From: Trichoplax adhaerens
Taxonomy: Eukaryota > Placozoa > Uniplacotomia > Trichoplacea > Trichoplacidae
NCBI RefSeq assembly: GCF_000150275.1
Contig: NW_002060944.1
Coordinates: 8,394,159-8,458,158 of the forward strand
Direction: 5' to 3'
Length of the DNA stretch: 64,000 nucleotides
Shown: in pieces, positions 25,290 to 36,984 of the stretch
Numbering within the stretch: position 1 is the stretch's first letter
How the letters are laid out: the number at the start of each line of letters is the position of its first letter
Made by a program: the position numbers and the translations under genes
The notes under the pieces: model-generated
The model's database searches: none
What the model saw: only the letters and a program-made list of their open reading frames with translations
Told to the model about the DNA's origin: nothing

Positions 25290-25850
25290 TAGACTAGATG
25301 CTGGAAAAGCTAAATCGCTGCATTTTTTATTCTTAATTCCATTCCACAGCTGGAGAAATATAAAAAAACTCTGGTATTACTGATTTAGCATTAAATAGAT
25401 ATTTGAAAAGCTAAATTTCTTTATTTCTTATCCCAAATTCCTATCCATAGCCAAAGAAAGAGTAAAGAACACTAGTACTACTGAATCGATATTTGAAAAG
25501 CTGAATTTCCACATTTTTCATTCTGAATTCTAATCCATAGCAAGAGAAAAATAAAGAACGCAAGTACTACTAAATCGAAACTTGAAAAGCTCATTCTCTA
25601 CATTTTGATTCCCATCAATAGCAAAGGAAAAATAAAGAACGCTAGTACTAATGAATCAATATTTGAAAAGCTAAATTTCTTCATGTTTATTCCAAGTTTC
25701 AATCTGTAGCAAGAAGAAATAAAGGACGCTAGTACTACTGAATCGATACTTGAAAAGCTAAATTTCTTCACTTTTATTATAAAGTTTCAACCCGTAGCAA
25801 GAGGAAAATAAAGGACGCTAGCACTACTGAAAAGAATTTAAAATGTTCAA
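25290..25850. repeat. Tandem array, about 87-bp unit, 6-7 copies
   Basis: The unit is roughly CTTGAAAAGCTAAATTTCTT, CATTTTTATTC, AATTCCTATCCATAGCAAG, AGAAAATAAAGAACGCTAG, TACTACTGAATCGATA. The GAAAAGC landmark falls near 25304, 25405, 25495, 25584, 25665 and 25752. It ends about 170 bases before the MORN4-like start codon, so it lies in that gene's upstream region. Confidence 0.85.
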
Positions 25851-26018
25851 TTCTATCCGTACTCATCCTTAATATCAGCTTCTAATAAGGTATTATCTGG
25901 TCTAGTTCTTCGATCAATACATTCATTGTAAAACACAACTCAAATTCAAGGAATAGATTAAACAAGATAGCTCTAAGTGCATTTATTTCTTATTGGATAA
26001 ACCGATTCAGTAGTCAAG

Positions 26019-26570
26019 ATGATCGATCCGTGTAACCTTCAACTAAGACGCTTGGTTTATCAAGACAGTGATGGGAAAAGAAGCACTTATATCGGCCAAG
26101 TCGATATTGCAAAAGGTGAAAAAAATGGTATCGGTAAACAAGAAATGGCTAATCGTTATATTTATATTGGTCATTGGCTAAATGGTTTATTTCATGGCCA
26201 TGGTAAATTATATTCTCCAGAATTAGAAATTTGTTATACTGGAGAGTTTGAACAAGGTCGAATGCACGGCTATGGCGTTTTAGTACGCTATTCTAAGCCT
26301 AATGATGCTCTACAGAAAGAGTCTAAAAGAGTTATTGACAAATTTGCTGGTAAATTTACACAGGGTAAGCCAGGTAGAACTGGTCGAAGAACTATTTATC
26401 ATAGTAAATATAATATTGAAAGCCATGAAGGAACTTTTGTGAACAATCAACTTCTCTATCAGTGTAAGCCGGAACGTGTAGAATTAGCTATTGAACGAGC
26501 TGAAGAAAATCAGCGTATTGCTGAAGCCGTGCTATCGTATTACGTAAGAAATAAATTGATTTCACTCTAA
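26019..26570 (+). CDS. MORN4-like MORN-repeat protein, intronless
   Basis: A single exon of 183 residues. MORN motifs are visible as YIGQVDIAKGEKNGIGKQ (about 24-41), YIGHWLNGLFHGHGKLYSPE (about 49-68), YTGEFEQGRMHGYGVLVRY (about 72-90) and two degenerate ones, FAGKFTQGKPGRTGRRTIYH (about 110-129) and HEGTFVNNQLL. The order and the C-terminal shape (EGxFxNNxLL, then a short Ala/Arg/Glu helix) match MORN4/retinophilin, which in flies and vertebrates binds class III myosins at membranes or actin-rich protrusions. It is longer than vertebrate MORN4 (about 146) because of an N-terminal extension and a Lys/Glu insert before the fourth motif. The ATG at 26019 is the first in frame. The family is clear; orthology with MORN4 rather than another small MORN protein is likely, not certain. 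Confidence 0.75.
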   Translation: MIDPCNLQLRRLVYQDSDGKRSTYIGQVDIAKGEKNGIGKQEMANRYIYIGHWLNGLFHGHGKLYSPELEICYTGEFEQGRMHGYGVLVRYSKPNDALQKESKRVIDKFAGKFTQGKPGRTGRRTIYHSKYNIESHEGTFVNNQLLYQCKPERVELAIERAEENQRIAEAVLSYYVRNKLISL

Positions 26571-28878
26571 TTCATGTATCAATGAGGCATGCATGTTACT
26601 GAGTTAATCATTGCCCTGAATAATGCTATCTAATATAATTCTGCTTATGTAGGCATCCTTAGATCTCGGAAGGTTACCAACAACCTACAAGCGTTGTGAA
26701 TAATGGCTTATTTGTACTCTTGGTCTTTTAACTCGTTATTGTTGCTAGAAAAATATTCATTTAGGTCAGCGATAATTACCGTAATTAGTTAAATATTATA
26801 GGAAACTAAAGAGTTATTCTCTAGATTTAGCGTTTATAAAATGCAGGTAAAAAAATGTAACTCTAATAGCCATTTAACAGGATACTATCAATATTTTTTC
26901 TCATTAATGGGAATTTGTACCTGAGATCAGGTAGGAATAGAAGCGATAAAGTGTAAGGTTGAAACGATTCATTTTATGAATAGAATTGTGGGAAATTGTG
27001 GACATTTTCTGTCGTTTACTTTGACTTCCGATACATTGATAAAGCATTACAAAATGATGAGTAAACTCTATACATAATATCTTTTGGATATTTAAACTAT
27101 TGGATTTTACGATAAAAAATTTGTTAATTAACTCATACCATCGTTATACGTAACATTAGCGATTTATTTAGAACATTTCTATCGATCTGTCTTATCTATG
27201 TATATTTTAGCTATAAATCATGAGTGCATCCCTTTCGAAATAAATTACAATTACCCGGATTTGTAGTACTATGAAATAATACTAAAATGCTAGTAGGGGA
27301 AGGGGAATATTTCTTGTCTACTAGTTCATTCTAGTTGATTTAAATGCTTAATCCTGTTATTGAATAGATTTATCCATTTAATACGGTAAAATAGCACTAC
27401 TGGAAATCTGATCTATTGCTCTAGTTTGATTTTAGATACATTAATAAAAGTATTAAAAAATGATGGATATACTCAGGGATTAATATTATTTGGATAATTG
27501 AACTGTCGGGTTTGATATTAAAGAATGCATCCATTACCCAAAGCCATAGTTATAGCATTATAGGTAAAAGAAATTGGCCATTTGCTGAGACATTACGGTA
27601 GTAATTGATTTATGATGCTATCTAGTTTCGAAGTCGATGGTGAGTATTTTTATGGGAGCTCCCCCGGTCATATCACTAAATAATCATCGTATCTTGTTAA
27701 AATAAATGATAACCATACCAAAATGGAATACTGTATTATGATCCATTTTAAGTCTGTTTTCGTGATTTGTATCCATGAGCTAAATTCTAATTTATTGAAA
27801 TGCTTGACGTTGTTGTTGAATGATGATAACAGCAATACTGATTTAAAGATAAGTTAGTTTTTGTTGCTTTTCTGTGATTATGGTTGATGATCAAGAAAAA
27901 GAACAAAATTAATTGTTACAATTGGAATGACATTCATTGAATATTAGACAGCAATTACAAGCTTATTATTGTTGGGATAGTTGATAAACTTAACAAGGCT
28001 GTCGTATTAACAGTGACAACCATAATACCCGTTTAAGATTGGGTTTTGGCATGTCCATATAATTAGCACGATACTAGAAATAGAAGATATTGGAATAGAG
28101 ACATAATGGAAAAATTAATATGTCAGTTATGGACTACTTCGGTAGAGCTTACAATTAAATGTTATGGCATAAATTTCCTAATAAGCGTTGACTAATCGAA
28201 ATTGAAACTTACAGACAGATTGGTTCACAAACCGTTGCGGCGGAAAAGAGTAAATAGTGAATGATTTAGAAATATTTTAGTAGAATCACTACCCGATATT
28301 CAAGAATTACAATCTGTCACAGAGAGTATTTTCTTTTAATCTATTGCTACACGCTATTCAATAATAGATTAGATTAGAATGAGCTAGACATGAAACAAAC
28401 CGCTTAAAATAAATATTTTATCTAGAATACGATGGTAGTTATTATAACTTTTTCCATAAAATAAGATTAGAGAAGGCATTGTTATGAATCCACTATCGTA
28501 ACCATTATAGCTTAGAATTGTAGATTTGAAATGGTGTTTATAGAGTTGATACATTATAGTCTATTGTCGATGTGAATGATTTTCATGATCAAGTTATGAA
28601 GTGGTATAAAATTGTCTTACCTTGTTCTCCAGCATTCTAGATTACTGTATGATAGACGAGTTTACAATTGCTGACATCAACTGGTAAGAATAGAGTAATA
28701 CCATCAGTCATTCTAATTTAATACTGTATAACATGCTCTAAATTATGCATCTGGTTGGTTGTAGAAATGATACTGACACCAAGTTTGAAAGCTAGCCTTA
28801 ATAAACATATGAGAGACGGTATTTTTCAATTAGGATCCATTGAACTACAGCCACCATCTCAATCGGTAACATTTACTT
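26571..28878. other. Gene-free spacer with an old duplication of about 400 bp
   Basis: No gene is recognised. The stretch around 27020-27140 (GATACATTGATAAAGCATTA, then CAAAATGATG) is echoed around 27425-27540 (GATACATTAATAAAAGTATT, then AAAAAATGATGG), about 405 bases later. That points to an old tandem duplication covering roughly 26930-27720. Confidence 0.45.
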
Positions 28879-29499
28879 TTAGAAAAAGTTATCGTCTATA
28901 TCGGTGTTATCCTTCATATTTCGGAAACGATGAGATAAATAGACACCAATAAAGAGGGTAAAGCTAAAAGCTAAGCCAACACCACCAGCAATTTTTAATG
29001 CACGTGAAATGGAATTTTGTAAATAGTAATAACAAGGTAATCGTCGAGAGCACTGTGGATGAGTTTCATAGAATACGGTTAAGTTTTGGGCATCGAAACC
29101 GCAGCAATGGAACATTTTCTCAATTTGAGATTTGGTCGTTTTACTACTTCCATCCCAACCGGTGCGCAAGATTGTCCGTTGTTGGGTATTATCTAAAGCT
29201 AAGGCAGCAATAGATGTTGAAAATTGGATCATAAACATCAAGCAAACCAGTATCATATAAAAAAAGAGGCAAACTTGATTGTGTTTAGCAGCTCCAACGA
29301 AACCCATGATGGCTAGAAGGAGTAAAATAATCCCCACGGCTGTCACTGCACCTAGTATTGGTAAACTGGTTAATTTTTGTGCAGCACCAGCAAAGATTGC
29401 AGCCCCAATCATGGTCATTGCTACCAACACGTAGATAATGTTAATTATAATTAATGAAACTTTAACAAATGTATAGCTACATTCTTGTGAATTAGCCAT
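28879..29499 (-). CDS. Tetraspanin, TSPAN13/31 type, intronless (first)
   Basis: The ATG at 29499 (MANSQECSYTF) gives 206 residues, close to human TSPAN13 (204). Four membrane segments are evident: TM1 (VSLIIINIIYVLVAMTMIGA), TM2 (ILGAVTAVGIILLLLAIMGF, then VGAAKHNQ), TM3 (VCLFFYMILVCLMFMIQFS, then TSIAALAL) and TM4 (GGVGLAFSFTLFIGVYLSHRF). The large extracellular loop has the tetraspanin CCG signature (FHCCGFD) and two further cysteines (QCSRRLPC). GAAKHNQVCLFFYMI and GGVGLAFSFTLFIGVYL are close to TSPAN13/31. Tetraspanins organise membrane microdomains. An in-frame extension upstream of 29499 begins with a non-ATG codon and is excluded. There is no intron, whereas vertebrate family members have several. 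Confidence 0.88.
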   Translation of the reverse strand: MANSQECSYTFVKVSLIIINIIYVLVAMTMIGAAIFAGAAQKLTSLPILGAVTAVGIILLLLAIMGFVGAAKHNQVCLFFYMILVCLMFMIQFSTSIAALALDNTQQRTILRTGWDGSSKTTKSQIEKMFHCCGFDAQNLTVFYETHPQCSRRLPCYYYLQNSISRALKIAGGVGLAFSFTLFIGVYLSHRFRNMKDNTDIDDNFF

Positions 29500-30689
29500 G
29501 ATATGATTCAATTGATTCGGAGAATAACTCAATCAGATAGAAAAACTTGCAGAAAGGAATCAATAATCGTTACGACTATCCCCTAAATCGTCTCGAGAGC
29601 AGCGATGAAGAGAAAAAATGGATGCAAAAGATTTCTTGCCACAGTAGATTTAGCCAATTCACTTCAAGCCAGAAGTAGAGATCACTATCGATGAAAGGAT
29701 TAAAGTTGGTGAAGAGTAGTTGGCTTCTTGTCTATTTCAATTCAACTAGAATAGGGGAAGTAATGGTGGAAACCGAATCATTTACTGTATTCGAGTTGAA
29801 TAAGAAACAGATGATCACCACGAGGGGTATTGATGACGACAGACTTGCAACTTTGCTTAAAATCTGTGTTCGAGCCAATCGCTGCCTAAATAGAATATCA
29901 ATCAAGTTAATTGGGCTACAGCTATGCGTAGTTGGCCTAACTTTGTATCAATAATGCCATACCTTGCCGCCTTCTCACTCTCTCTATTTCTCACTATATA
30001 TGGGCTACCGAGCTGGTGTGTCGGTATTTCAGGAAAGAAACTATTGGTATTTAATGAGAGGAAAAAATTCAACTGGATAGCAATGATACCGTTAAAAATG
30101 AGTCCGATTCAATACAGTTCATTACAGCTTTAAAGTAGAAAGTAGAACGGTTAAAAGTCGCCAGCTGTTGCCTAAACCATATGTTACTTTGTCAAATCTA
30201 ATAAGGTATGCTAATCATGTCCGTGGCCTCAATGATGATGATGACAACGGACTGTCTAATAATAAGTTAAATATCAATCGAAACCCTCAATTTCGATCAT
30301 TCACCCGTAAAATGAGAGCTCATTTTCAATATTGTATACCGCTTGTTTATCGCTTGATAACAAGTTACCACAAACGATATCGAACTAGTCGTTTCCGAAT
30401 TAACTCTATTGGATTGATTGCTTGCTTGCGTTATGGATTCTATTTCAGAAGCCTCTCCTATTTATCAACTCGATAGGATAGTTGCCACGTAGCCATGACT
30501 TAATTAGTTCTATCTATTTCCTAACGGATGATGAATCATCTGTCTCTCGTGACTATTCAAAACAGTTATAAATTTTTAACCAAATTTTGTGCGACTACTA
30601 CACTTTTAGCTTTATTGCTTATATACATCATAACAGCTTCTATTCTCGGTAAAATCTCTATTTCAATAATTTGTGAATTGTTGATACTT
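29500..30689. other. Spacer upstream of the first tetraspanin
   Basis: Three overlapping plus-strand open frames (29691-29954, 29924-30133, 30168-30476) lie here without recognisable domains or splice-linked continuity. They are left uncalled. The promoter of the minus-strand tetraspanin should lie next to 29499; no clear motif is visible. Confidence 0.4.
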
Positions 30690-32540
30690 GTATCAAAGAA
30701 ACTTTAGTAAATTAAAATTTATAACCAAGAAGCAATGGTATGCGACCATGTTATCAAATGACGAATGATAGCGAAATTTTTACTATGGATTGCTTTATTT
30801 CTTCCAGGCTCTGTAATGTTCATTTATAGTAGGTAGCTTCAATAAATTGTATAAATATAGAACATCAAGTTCTTTTAATCAAGTATGCATGTGACTATGT
30901 TATCAAATGACGAATGGTAGCGTTAATTAGAAATTTTTATTATTGACTTTATCCTTCCTTCCAAGCTCTGTAGTGTTCATTTTGTGTTAGGAAGTTTCGA
31001 TAAATTTGCTCGATGTATGCATGCAACTATGCTATGAAAGATAAATGGTAGCGCTTGTTAGAAATTTTTACTACTGACTCTTTCCTTTCTTCCAGGCTAT
31101 GCAATTTTCATATAATAGTAAAAAATTTCGATAGATTTTATATAAATATGCATGCAACTATGCTATCAAATGATGATTAATAGCGTTCATTTAAAAATTT
31201 TACTATTGATATTTTCCTTCCTTCCAGGCTCTGTAGTTCTCATTCATACTAGGAAGCTCCGATGAGTGCTATACGTATAGGACACCAAATTCTTGCAAGC
31301 AAGCAAGAGTGCGATTATGCTATCAAATGACGAATGATGGCGTTGATTAAAATTTTGAATCGTTGACTTTTTTCTCCCTTCTAAGCTCTGTAGTGTTCAT
31401 TTTATAGTAGCAAACTTCGACATATTTCATAGATATAGAGGACATCAAATAAGCATGCATGCAACTATGCTATCAAATAACAAATGATATCATTAGTTAG
31501 AAATTCTAACTATTGACTCTTTCGTTCCTTCTACGGAGGTCTGCTCAGTAGTATTCGCTTTATAGTGGGATACTTCGATAATTAAATTTTATAAATATGC
31601 AGTAGGACATCAAATTCTTATAAGCAAGCTTGCATATAACCATGCTATTAAGACAACTTTAATCGGAAATTGTTACTGTGGACTGCTTCCTTCCTCCCAA
31701 TATGGTAGAATTCATTTATAGTAGGAAGCTTTAATAAATTTTATAAATATAGGACGTCGTACTGTAGTGTAGTGTCCTTATAAGCAAGCTTGTATGCGAC
31801 CATGCTATGATATCCTTCATTGGAAATTTTACTGTTGACTACCGTACTTCCTTCATTTCAGGCTGTGTAGTATTTATTTATATATGATTGAAAGCTTTGA
31901 TAGATACTAGTGCAAACTCCCGTCGCTTTACTGACGGTTTACGATAATGTGCTCATTTAACATAAATTACTTTCTTTCTTCTAGACTATAGGATGTTTAT
32001 AATAAGAAGCCTCGACAAATATTTTAAATAAGCCAAGGTACTCCTTCAAAATGAAAAGCAAACTTGCATGCAATTACACCATCGAATGATAGTGGATGGA
32101 CGATAACATTATTTAATTGGCAATTTTCTTGCAGCTGGTTGCTCACTTTCTTCAAGGCTCTCCAGTAACCGTATAGGAAGTTTCCAAAAATATTTTACAC
32201 CCGCTCAAAATAAATAGCAAACTCGCATGCAGCTATTCTATCACTTGATAGCAGGTGAATAATAACTTTACTTCGTATCAATAAAAAATTTTGAATACTA
32301 ACTGCATTCTTACTTCCATGCTCTTTGGTATATAATTAATTAGAATAAAAAGCCTCGATAAGTATGATGAATATACCTATGATATAATACTCATATAGTA
32401 CTATGACATCCTTGTAAAAAGCAAGCTAACATGCGGTCATCCTATCTACTGATTGATAGTGTTAATTGGAAATTTTTACTGTAGACTACTTTTGTCCTTT
32501 CAGGCTCTTTAGTAATATACGGGTAGTCATTGAAAAAAAT
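30690..32540. repeat. Tandem array, about 150-bp unit, about 12 copies
   Basis: The consensus is roughly GCATGCGACTATGCTATCAA, ATGACGAATGATAGCGTTAA, TTAGAAATTTTTACTATTGA, CTCTTTCCTTCCTTCCAGGC, TCTGTAGTGTTCATTTATAG, TAGGAAGCTTCGATAAATTT. The TTCCAGGCTCTGTAG landmark recurs near 30806, 30960, 31095, 31225, 31380, 31530, 31710, 31860, 31980, 32155, 32315 and 32500, spacing 120-180. The unit contains a pyrimidine tract plus CAG, so each copy looks like a 3' splice acceptor on the plus strand. It separates the two tetraspanin genes. Confidence 0.9.
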
Positions 32541-33848
32541 GCTTTCAATCGCTGGTTGCTATGCTACTAGGTTTACTATTGCATTGCAAAAGAAAGTCAG
32601 ATCTTAATTGTCGCAATTGATTTTAGATATAGACTTTAAAAGTTAGCGATTGGAAATAAATTGCTATCGAGATTAAGTATTCTCGGTAATATTCATGAAA
32701 TTGAGATTATGGCCCAAATAGCAAACAGTCAAAGTACCTATTTTCGTTTATTTATTTCAAGATATTTACTAAATTAAATTGATTGTTTCAAATTTATACA
32801 AGTTCATAAAACAATAAGCAACATTAATGACGCTTGTATTCTATTTTGTTACCCTCAATCGAAATACTTCCACAGTTCTCTCGGAATAGTCGATAAATTC
32901 ATCAAAGTCTCATCATTTATTCTTGACTGTAGTATTTATCGAATTGAAATATCTTGTAAAAATTTTATTATGTCAATGAATTCCATCAGCTTTACTATCG
33001 CAGACACAATTTGGACAACTGAATTCATAGTTAGAGAGTTCTTTAATTGAATAAAACGATTCTAATTTCCACAGTACCTGATTTTTAAAGCTAGTGACGT
33101 CTGCATATAGGCAGAAATAGATCACGTTTTACTTCTACTAGTGATGATAGACTTCATTACCTATCCAGTAGGGTTAGCCTTAATTGGAGTAGTGATAACT
33201 TACAATAGGTTTTTGTATCATGTATTTAAATTTATAGAATCTTTAGTAATTTACTTAGCAACTTTCATCGTAACCGTAATACGAGTACATAGGTGTGCCT
33301 TGATAAACATCGATTACCTTTAAATCGTCTAAAATAAGCGCAACCAATTCGAACAAGAGCCAAAAATTGTATCTTAAATTAGCTAATAATTATTATAATT
33401 GTTACGCTACTCAATGTTTAAGCATAGTTATTACTTTCGATAAAATGTAAGATCTTAATGCATTCTGCACGTTAATACATCTACATGCTACAATATCCTA
33501 GCAAGATAATGAGTTTGAATTCATATAAGCTGTTGTAATTCGCTTCTTATATTATATCTATGCAATACTTGATTTGTTTCTATTTAAAATTAATATTATG
33601 CATATTATCATATTGTTAAAAATAAAAGCTTAAGATGGCTGAATTGCCATGAATGTAGCTAAGATTATTCCTGATTCTTTATTGATCCTAAATACAGGTA
33701 TTAGTAAACAAATACGGACTATTTCGCCTTTGATTCCATAAAGAATTTAAATACTAGAGTTCACTACAGGCCTCCATAAAGTAACAATCTGTAGCACTTA
33801 TGATAAATGAGAGTAAATTGTGCTATTGAGCTATCAAAACTAATGAAT
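32541..33848. other. Gene-free spacer
   Basis: A 60-codon plus-strand open frame at 33141-33323 is hydrophobic but has no family match or splice context. Otherwise nothing is recognised. Confidence 0.4.
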
Positions 33849-34526
33849 TTAGTAAAGATGATTAGTTGGAACATGAATTGGATCTTGTAAACGGCGCAAT
33901 CGATGGGCAAAGAAAATACCAAGGAAATCGAAAAAACTAAAAAATAAACCTACTCCACCACCACCTTTTAACGCTGCAGTAATAATATCTTTCATAATTG
34001 GATAACAATATGAACATGATTGCTTTATTCTATAGCATTTCAACACATGACAGCTTGGAGTTGATGCACTAGCATTTCCAGTGGATGAATCAAAGCCACA
34101 ACAATCAAATCGTTCTTGGATGCCATGCCGAGTTGTCCATGGCAGTTTATCCCATGCTTTAGACATAACCAGATGTTCTTGCTGTCGGTTAATGGATAAA
34201 GCAGCAATAGAAACAGCGAACTGCATCGTGAAAACCCCAACCATAATCAAGGTATAAAACAATAAACCAATGCTACTATGACATATCGCCACTGCGGCAC
34301 CAAAAATGGAGACTAAAATAAGGAAAATGCCAATAGTGATGATTGCACCGACAACGGGTAAACTTGTCACTACTTTGGTTATGCTAGCACCAGCTGCCGT
34401 GGAGATTAGAATAATACCAATTATTAAATAGCAAGCATTCAAGGCAATTAGCGTTCTACGGCAGCAATAAAAATTGCAGCTCGCTTGACTTTGCTCTAAA
34501 TGTTGCAGGGCTGACTTGTAGGCCAT
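33849..34526 (-). CDS. Tetraspanin, TSPAN13/31 type, intronless (second)
   Basis: The ATG at 34526 (MAYKSALQHLEQSQ) gives 225 residues. The frame is open further upstream (to an ATG at 34613), but the extra 29 residues do not fit the family. TM1 follows the Cys-rich NFYCCRRTLIALNACYLIIG. TM2 (AIITIGIFLILVSIFGAAVA) and TM3 (LLFYTLIMVGVFTMQFAVSI, then AALSI) follow. The large loop holds DCCGFD and a run of cysteines (SCHVLKCYRIKQSCSYCYP) very like TSPAN13/31 (SDHSCSPCAP). TM4 is GGVGLFFSFFDFLGIFFAH, then RLRRLQDP, again typical ([27 protein letters not shown] in the human protein, split by memory). It is the closer of the two genes to vertebrate TSPAN13/31. It is intronless and in the same orientation as the first, 4.3 kb away. 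Confidence 0.9.
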   Translation of the reverse strand: MAYKSALQHLEQSQASCNFYCCRRTLIALNACYLIIGIILISTAAGASITKVVTSLPVVGAIITIGIFLILVSIFGAAVAICHSSIGLLFYTLIMVGVFTMQFAVSIAALSINRQQEHLVMSKAWDKLPWTTRHGIQERFDCCGFDSSTGNASASTPSCHVLKCYRIKQSCSYCYPIMKDIITAALKGGGGVGLFFSFFDFLGIFFAHRLRRLQDPIHVPTNHLY

Positions 34527-36537
34527 TTTTTTCTTTCTTGAGGAAATTGTTGGTAGGTTCTTGAATATCAAACTTTTGTAAGGATTAAGGCACAATATTA
34601 GGCTCTTTGACAATTACTGTGTGTTGTATTTCTGACGAGCGCGATTTTTCTTCCTTTAATGTCGAGGCTTACTCTAGCGTGAGTAAAGTCGTGTAGAGCT
34701 CTTGATAGAAATGGTTGTCGGCCTAGTATATTATTAATAAATGAATCGCATAAGATTGGTATTTATTCCAGTGGTTAGAACTCAGAGTTTTTACTTGCTG
34801 TAGGTCGCAATAAGAATAAAAGTGTACCGGCAATTCGTTATCGCTGCTAGCTTTGTAGAGAAAGCATTCATCTAATATTCAATTCTAGGTTATTTTAGCA
34901 GTGCAAAACATCGATGATAGTCGCTTCGAGGTATCTACACTACTGCTATTCCACCATGGTAGCGTGAACAAGTTGAAATTACTTGAAGAATGTATTAGAG
35001 TATAGTACTTAACAGGAGCAGTAGATGAAGATAGTCTGTCTATGTCAATCTAGGCTTACTAGTAGTAGCATATATTCTCCTAAAATTCGCATATGTAAAC
35101 ATATGGAAGCGTTATGAATTAACTCGAGTTGATATTGTCAGTGTAACTTAGTATAAATTAATTTTATCAACCAGTTGCAACATCGACAGATTTTTGTTTC
35201 ATACGAACTCCATATGGCTATTGTATATGGTATAGGAAACATCAGTTGCATTCAATGAATTCCGGATTTTATGGAAGAAAGAATTTATTAATTACTCAAG
35301 ACGGATATTACTTATTTACGAGTTTTAATAGAAATTCTATCAGTTCTTTTTTCACATTCAATGCGTTTCTGTCAAATATGTAGACGTATAGAAGTTATTT
35401 TAAAAAATTTCAAATCATTTAGTGTTAGACTGGAACTCGTTTGTTGTATTCTTCAAGTATGGTTGATAATATATTTGGCAAGGACTAATAGCATTAGTGG
35501 CACTTTGATGTGTCATGCTTAAAAGAATGTGCGATGTTAACAGTCGTTTAAAATTGTAGCAATACGTTAGATTTGGTCATACAAGTAATTCCAATCGAGT
35601 ATATTCAGAGCTGTTTGTGATACTAACCTATTCTATGAAGCTATTTAGAATTAACCGTTTATTTTTACGAGTTTACTCTAAGCTACTTACAGAATTTGAA
35701 ATCGACTACGACATACTGTAGCAATAGTATTGATCGTTTTACATGTCTTGAACTTACAGTATACTCGTAAATATGTGTCGATTCTTGGCTAGTTATGTAA
35801 TTAATCTTGCGTGAAAGCATAATAAGAAATCGCTGAGTACGTGTAAATTCTCAGACTAGTTAGTTACGGTAGTGAATCTTGCATGGGGATAATAAGAAAT
35901 CGCTAACTAGCCGCAACATCTTTTATAACTAAATCTTATAATTATTTGTTGAAATTTAAGTCTACTACCGCATGCTGTTGTAATAACATGGGTCGTTTTA
36001 CGTCTCCTGTACTTGCTATAATCGTACGCGTCCAATTCTCGTTTAATTATGCAGTTAATCTTACATAGAGGATTAACAAGATTCCGCTGACTAGGCACAA
36101 CATTTTCTACAGTACAAGTGAATCCTATTATCATTTATTGAAATCAAAATCTACTACCACAAGCTGTGGCAAGAATACTGTATTGGCTGTTGTAATAAAA
36201 ATGTCTCACAATAACTGTCTTAGTCAATAGTATTTTCTAAAAGGCTTTTATTACAAAGTTTTAGGAATAGTAGAGCAATAATTGATTACTGCAAGAATCT
36301 AGTCTAAAATCTAAAGTATTCCAAGCTCAAAGCGAAGTGAAGTCTCTTCTCTCTTGTGAGGTCATCTCTACAGGTCTTAAATACATTTCGCTAAATCCAT
36401 TTATGACAACTTGATTAATCTGCAATCAGACATGAGCCATCAAACAAAATACTTTTTCTCAAATAGAACATCATTATCTTCTACAATCTAAATCATTCTA
36501 CTTAAGATATCACTACTCTTTTATTAATGTCCAGCAC

Positions 36538-36557
36538 CTTTCGGTGTTGGGCATCTT
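36538..36557. other. Short perfect hairpin
   Basis: CCAGCACC-TTTC-GGTGTTGG forms an 8-bp stem (one G-T pair) with a four-base loop. It is not a histone 3' stem-loop (wrong sequence), and no gene ends beside it. Its function is unknown. Confidence 0.45.
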
Positions 36558-36880
36558 CACAATTACAGTGTTTCTAGTCATATAAATCTTGTACCATAAT
36601 TAGTCAACTGGCTAATATTAGCCATCAACGATTTCCCTTTCTAATATGGTAGTTATCAATCATCTAATATTAGCTGCATGATAATATCTTTTCTTAGTAA
36701 CCTAACGATATCAAACATAGCTATCCTTATAATCAAATATGGGGTGCATCACTACAGTCGTTTTACACGTATTAAATTTGGTGTAAATTCTCAACTGGTT
36801 ATGCAGTTAATCGTCATAAAGGGGTAGTAAAAAATTGCTGACTAGGCGCAACATCTATTATAACTAATCCTGTTAGACTG

Positions 36881-36984
36881 GTATACGTACTACTGGGGAT
36901 TACGTAAGAAAAAAATACCTCAGAAGAAAGTTTACCTTCCAAGGCGTTCCTTCTTGAGTAATCCCCGACTACCGTAGTACCATG
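36881..36984. mobile_element. Possible small foldback element
   Basis: The left end reads GTACTACTGGGGATTAC and the right end, in reverse complement, reads GTACTACGGTAGTCGGGGATTAC. These are terminal inverted repeats enclosing about 60 bases. A related CTAATCCCCAGGGACTAC word occurs near 50153 and a partial one near 40250, hinting at a dispersed family. No transposase is present. This is tentative. Confidence 0.35.

Noticed and set aside
17100-25850. CRISPR array
   Set aside because: Units are adjacent and diverged without unique spacers, no cas genes, and the host is a eukaryote.
29691-30476. Three consecutive plus-strand open frames of 69-102 codons
   Set aside because: No family features, different frames and no consistent splice junctions; likely chance in AT-rich DNA.
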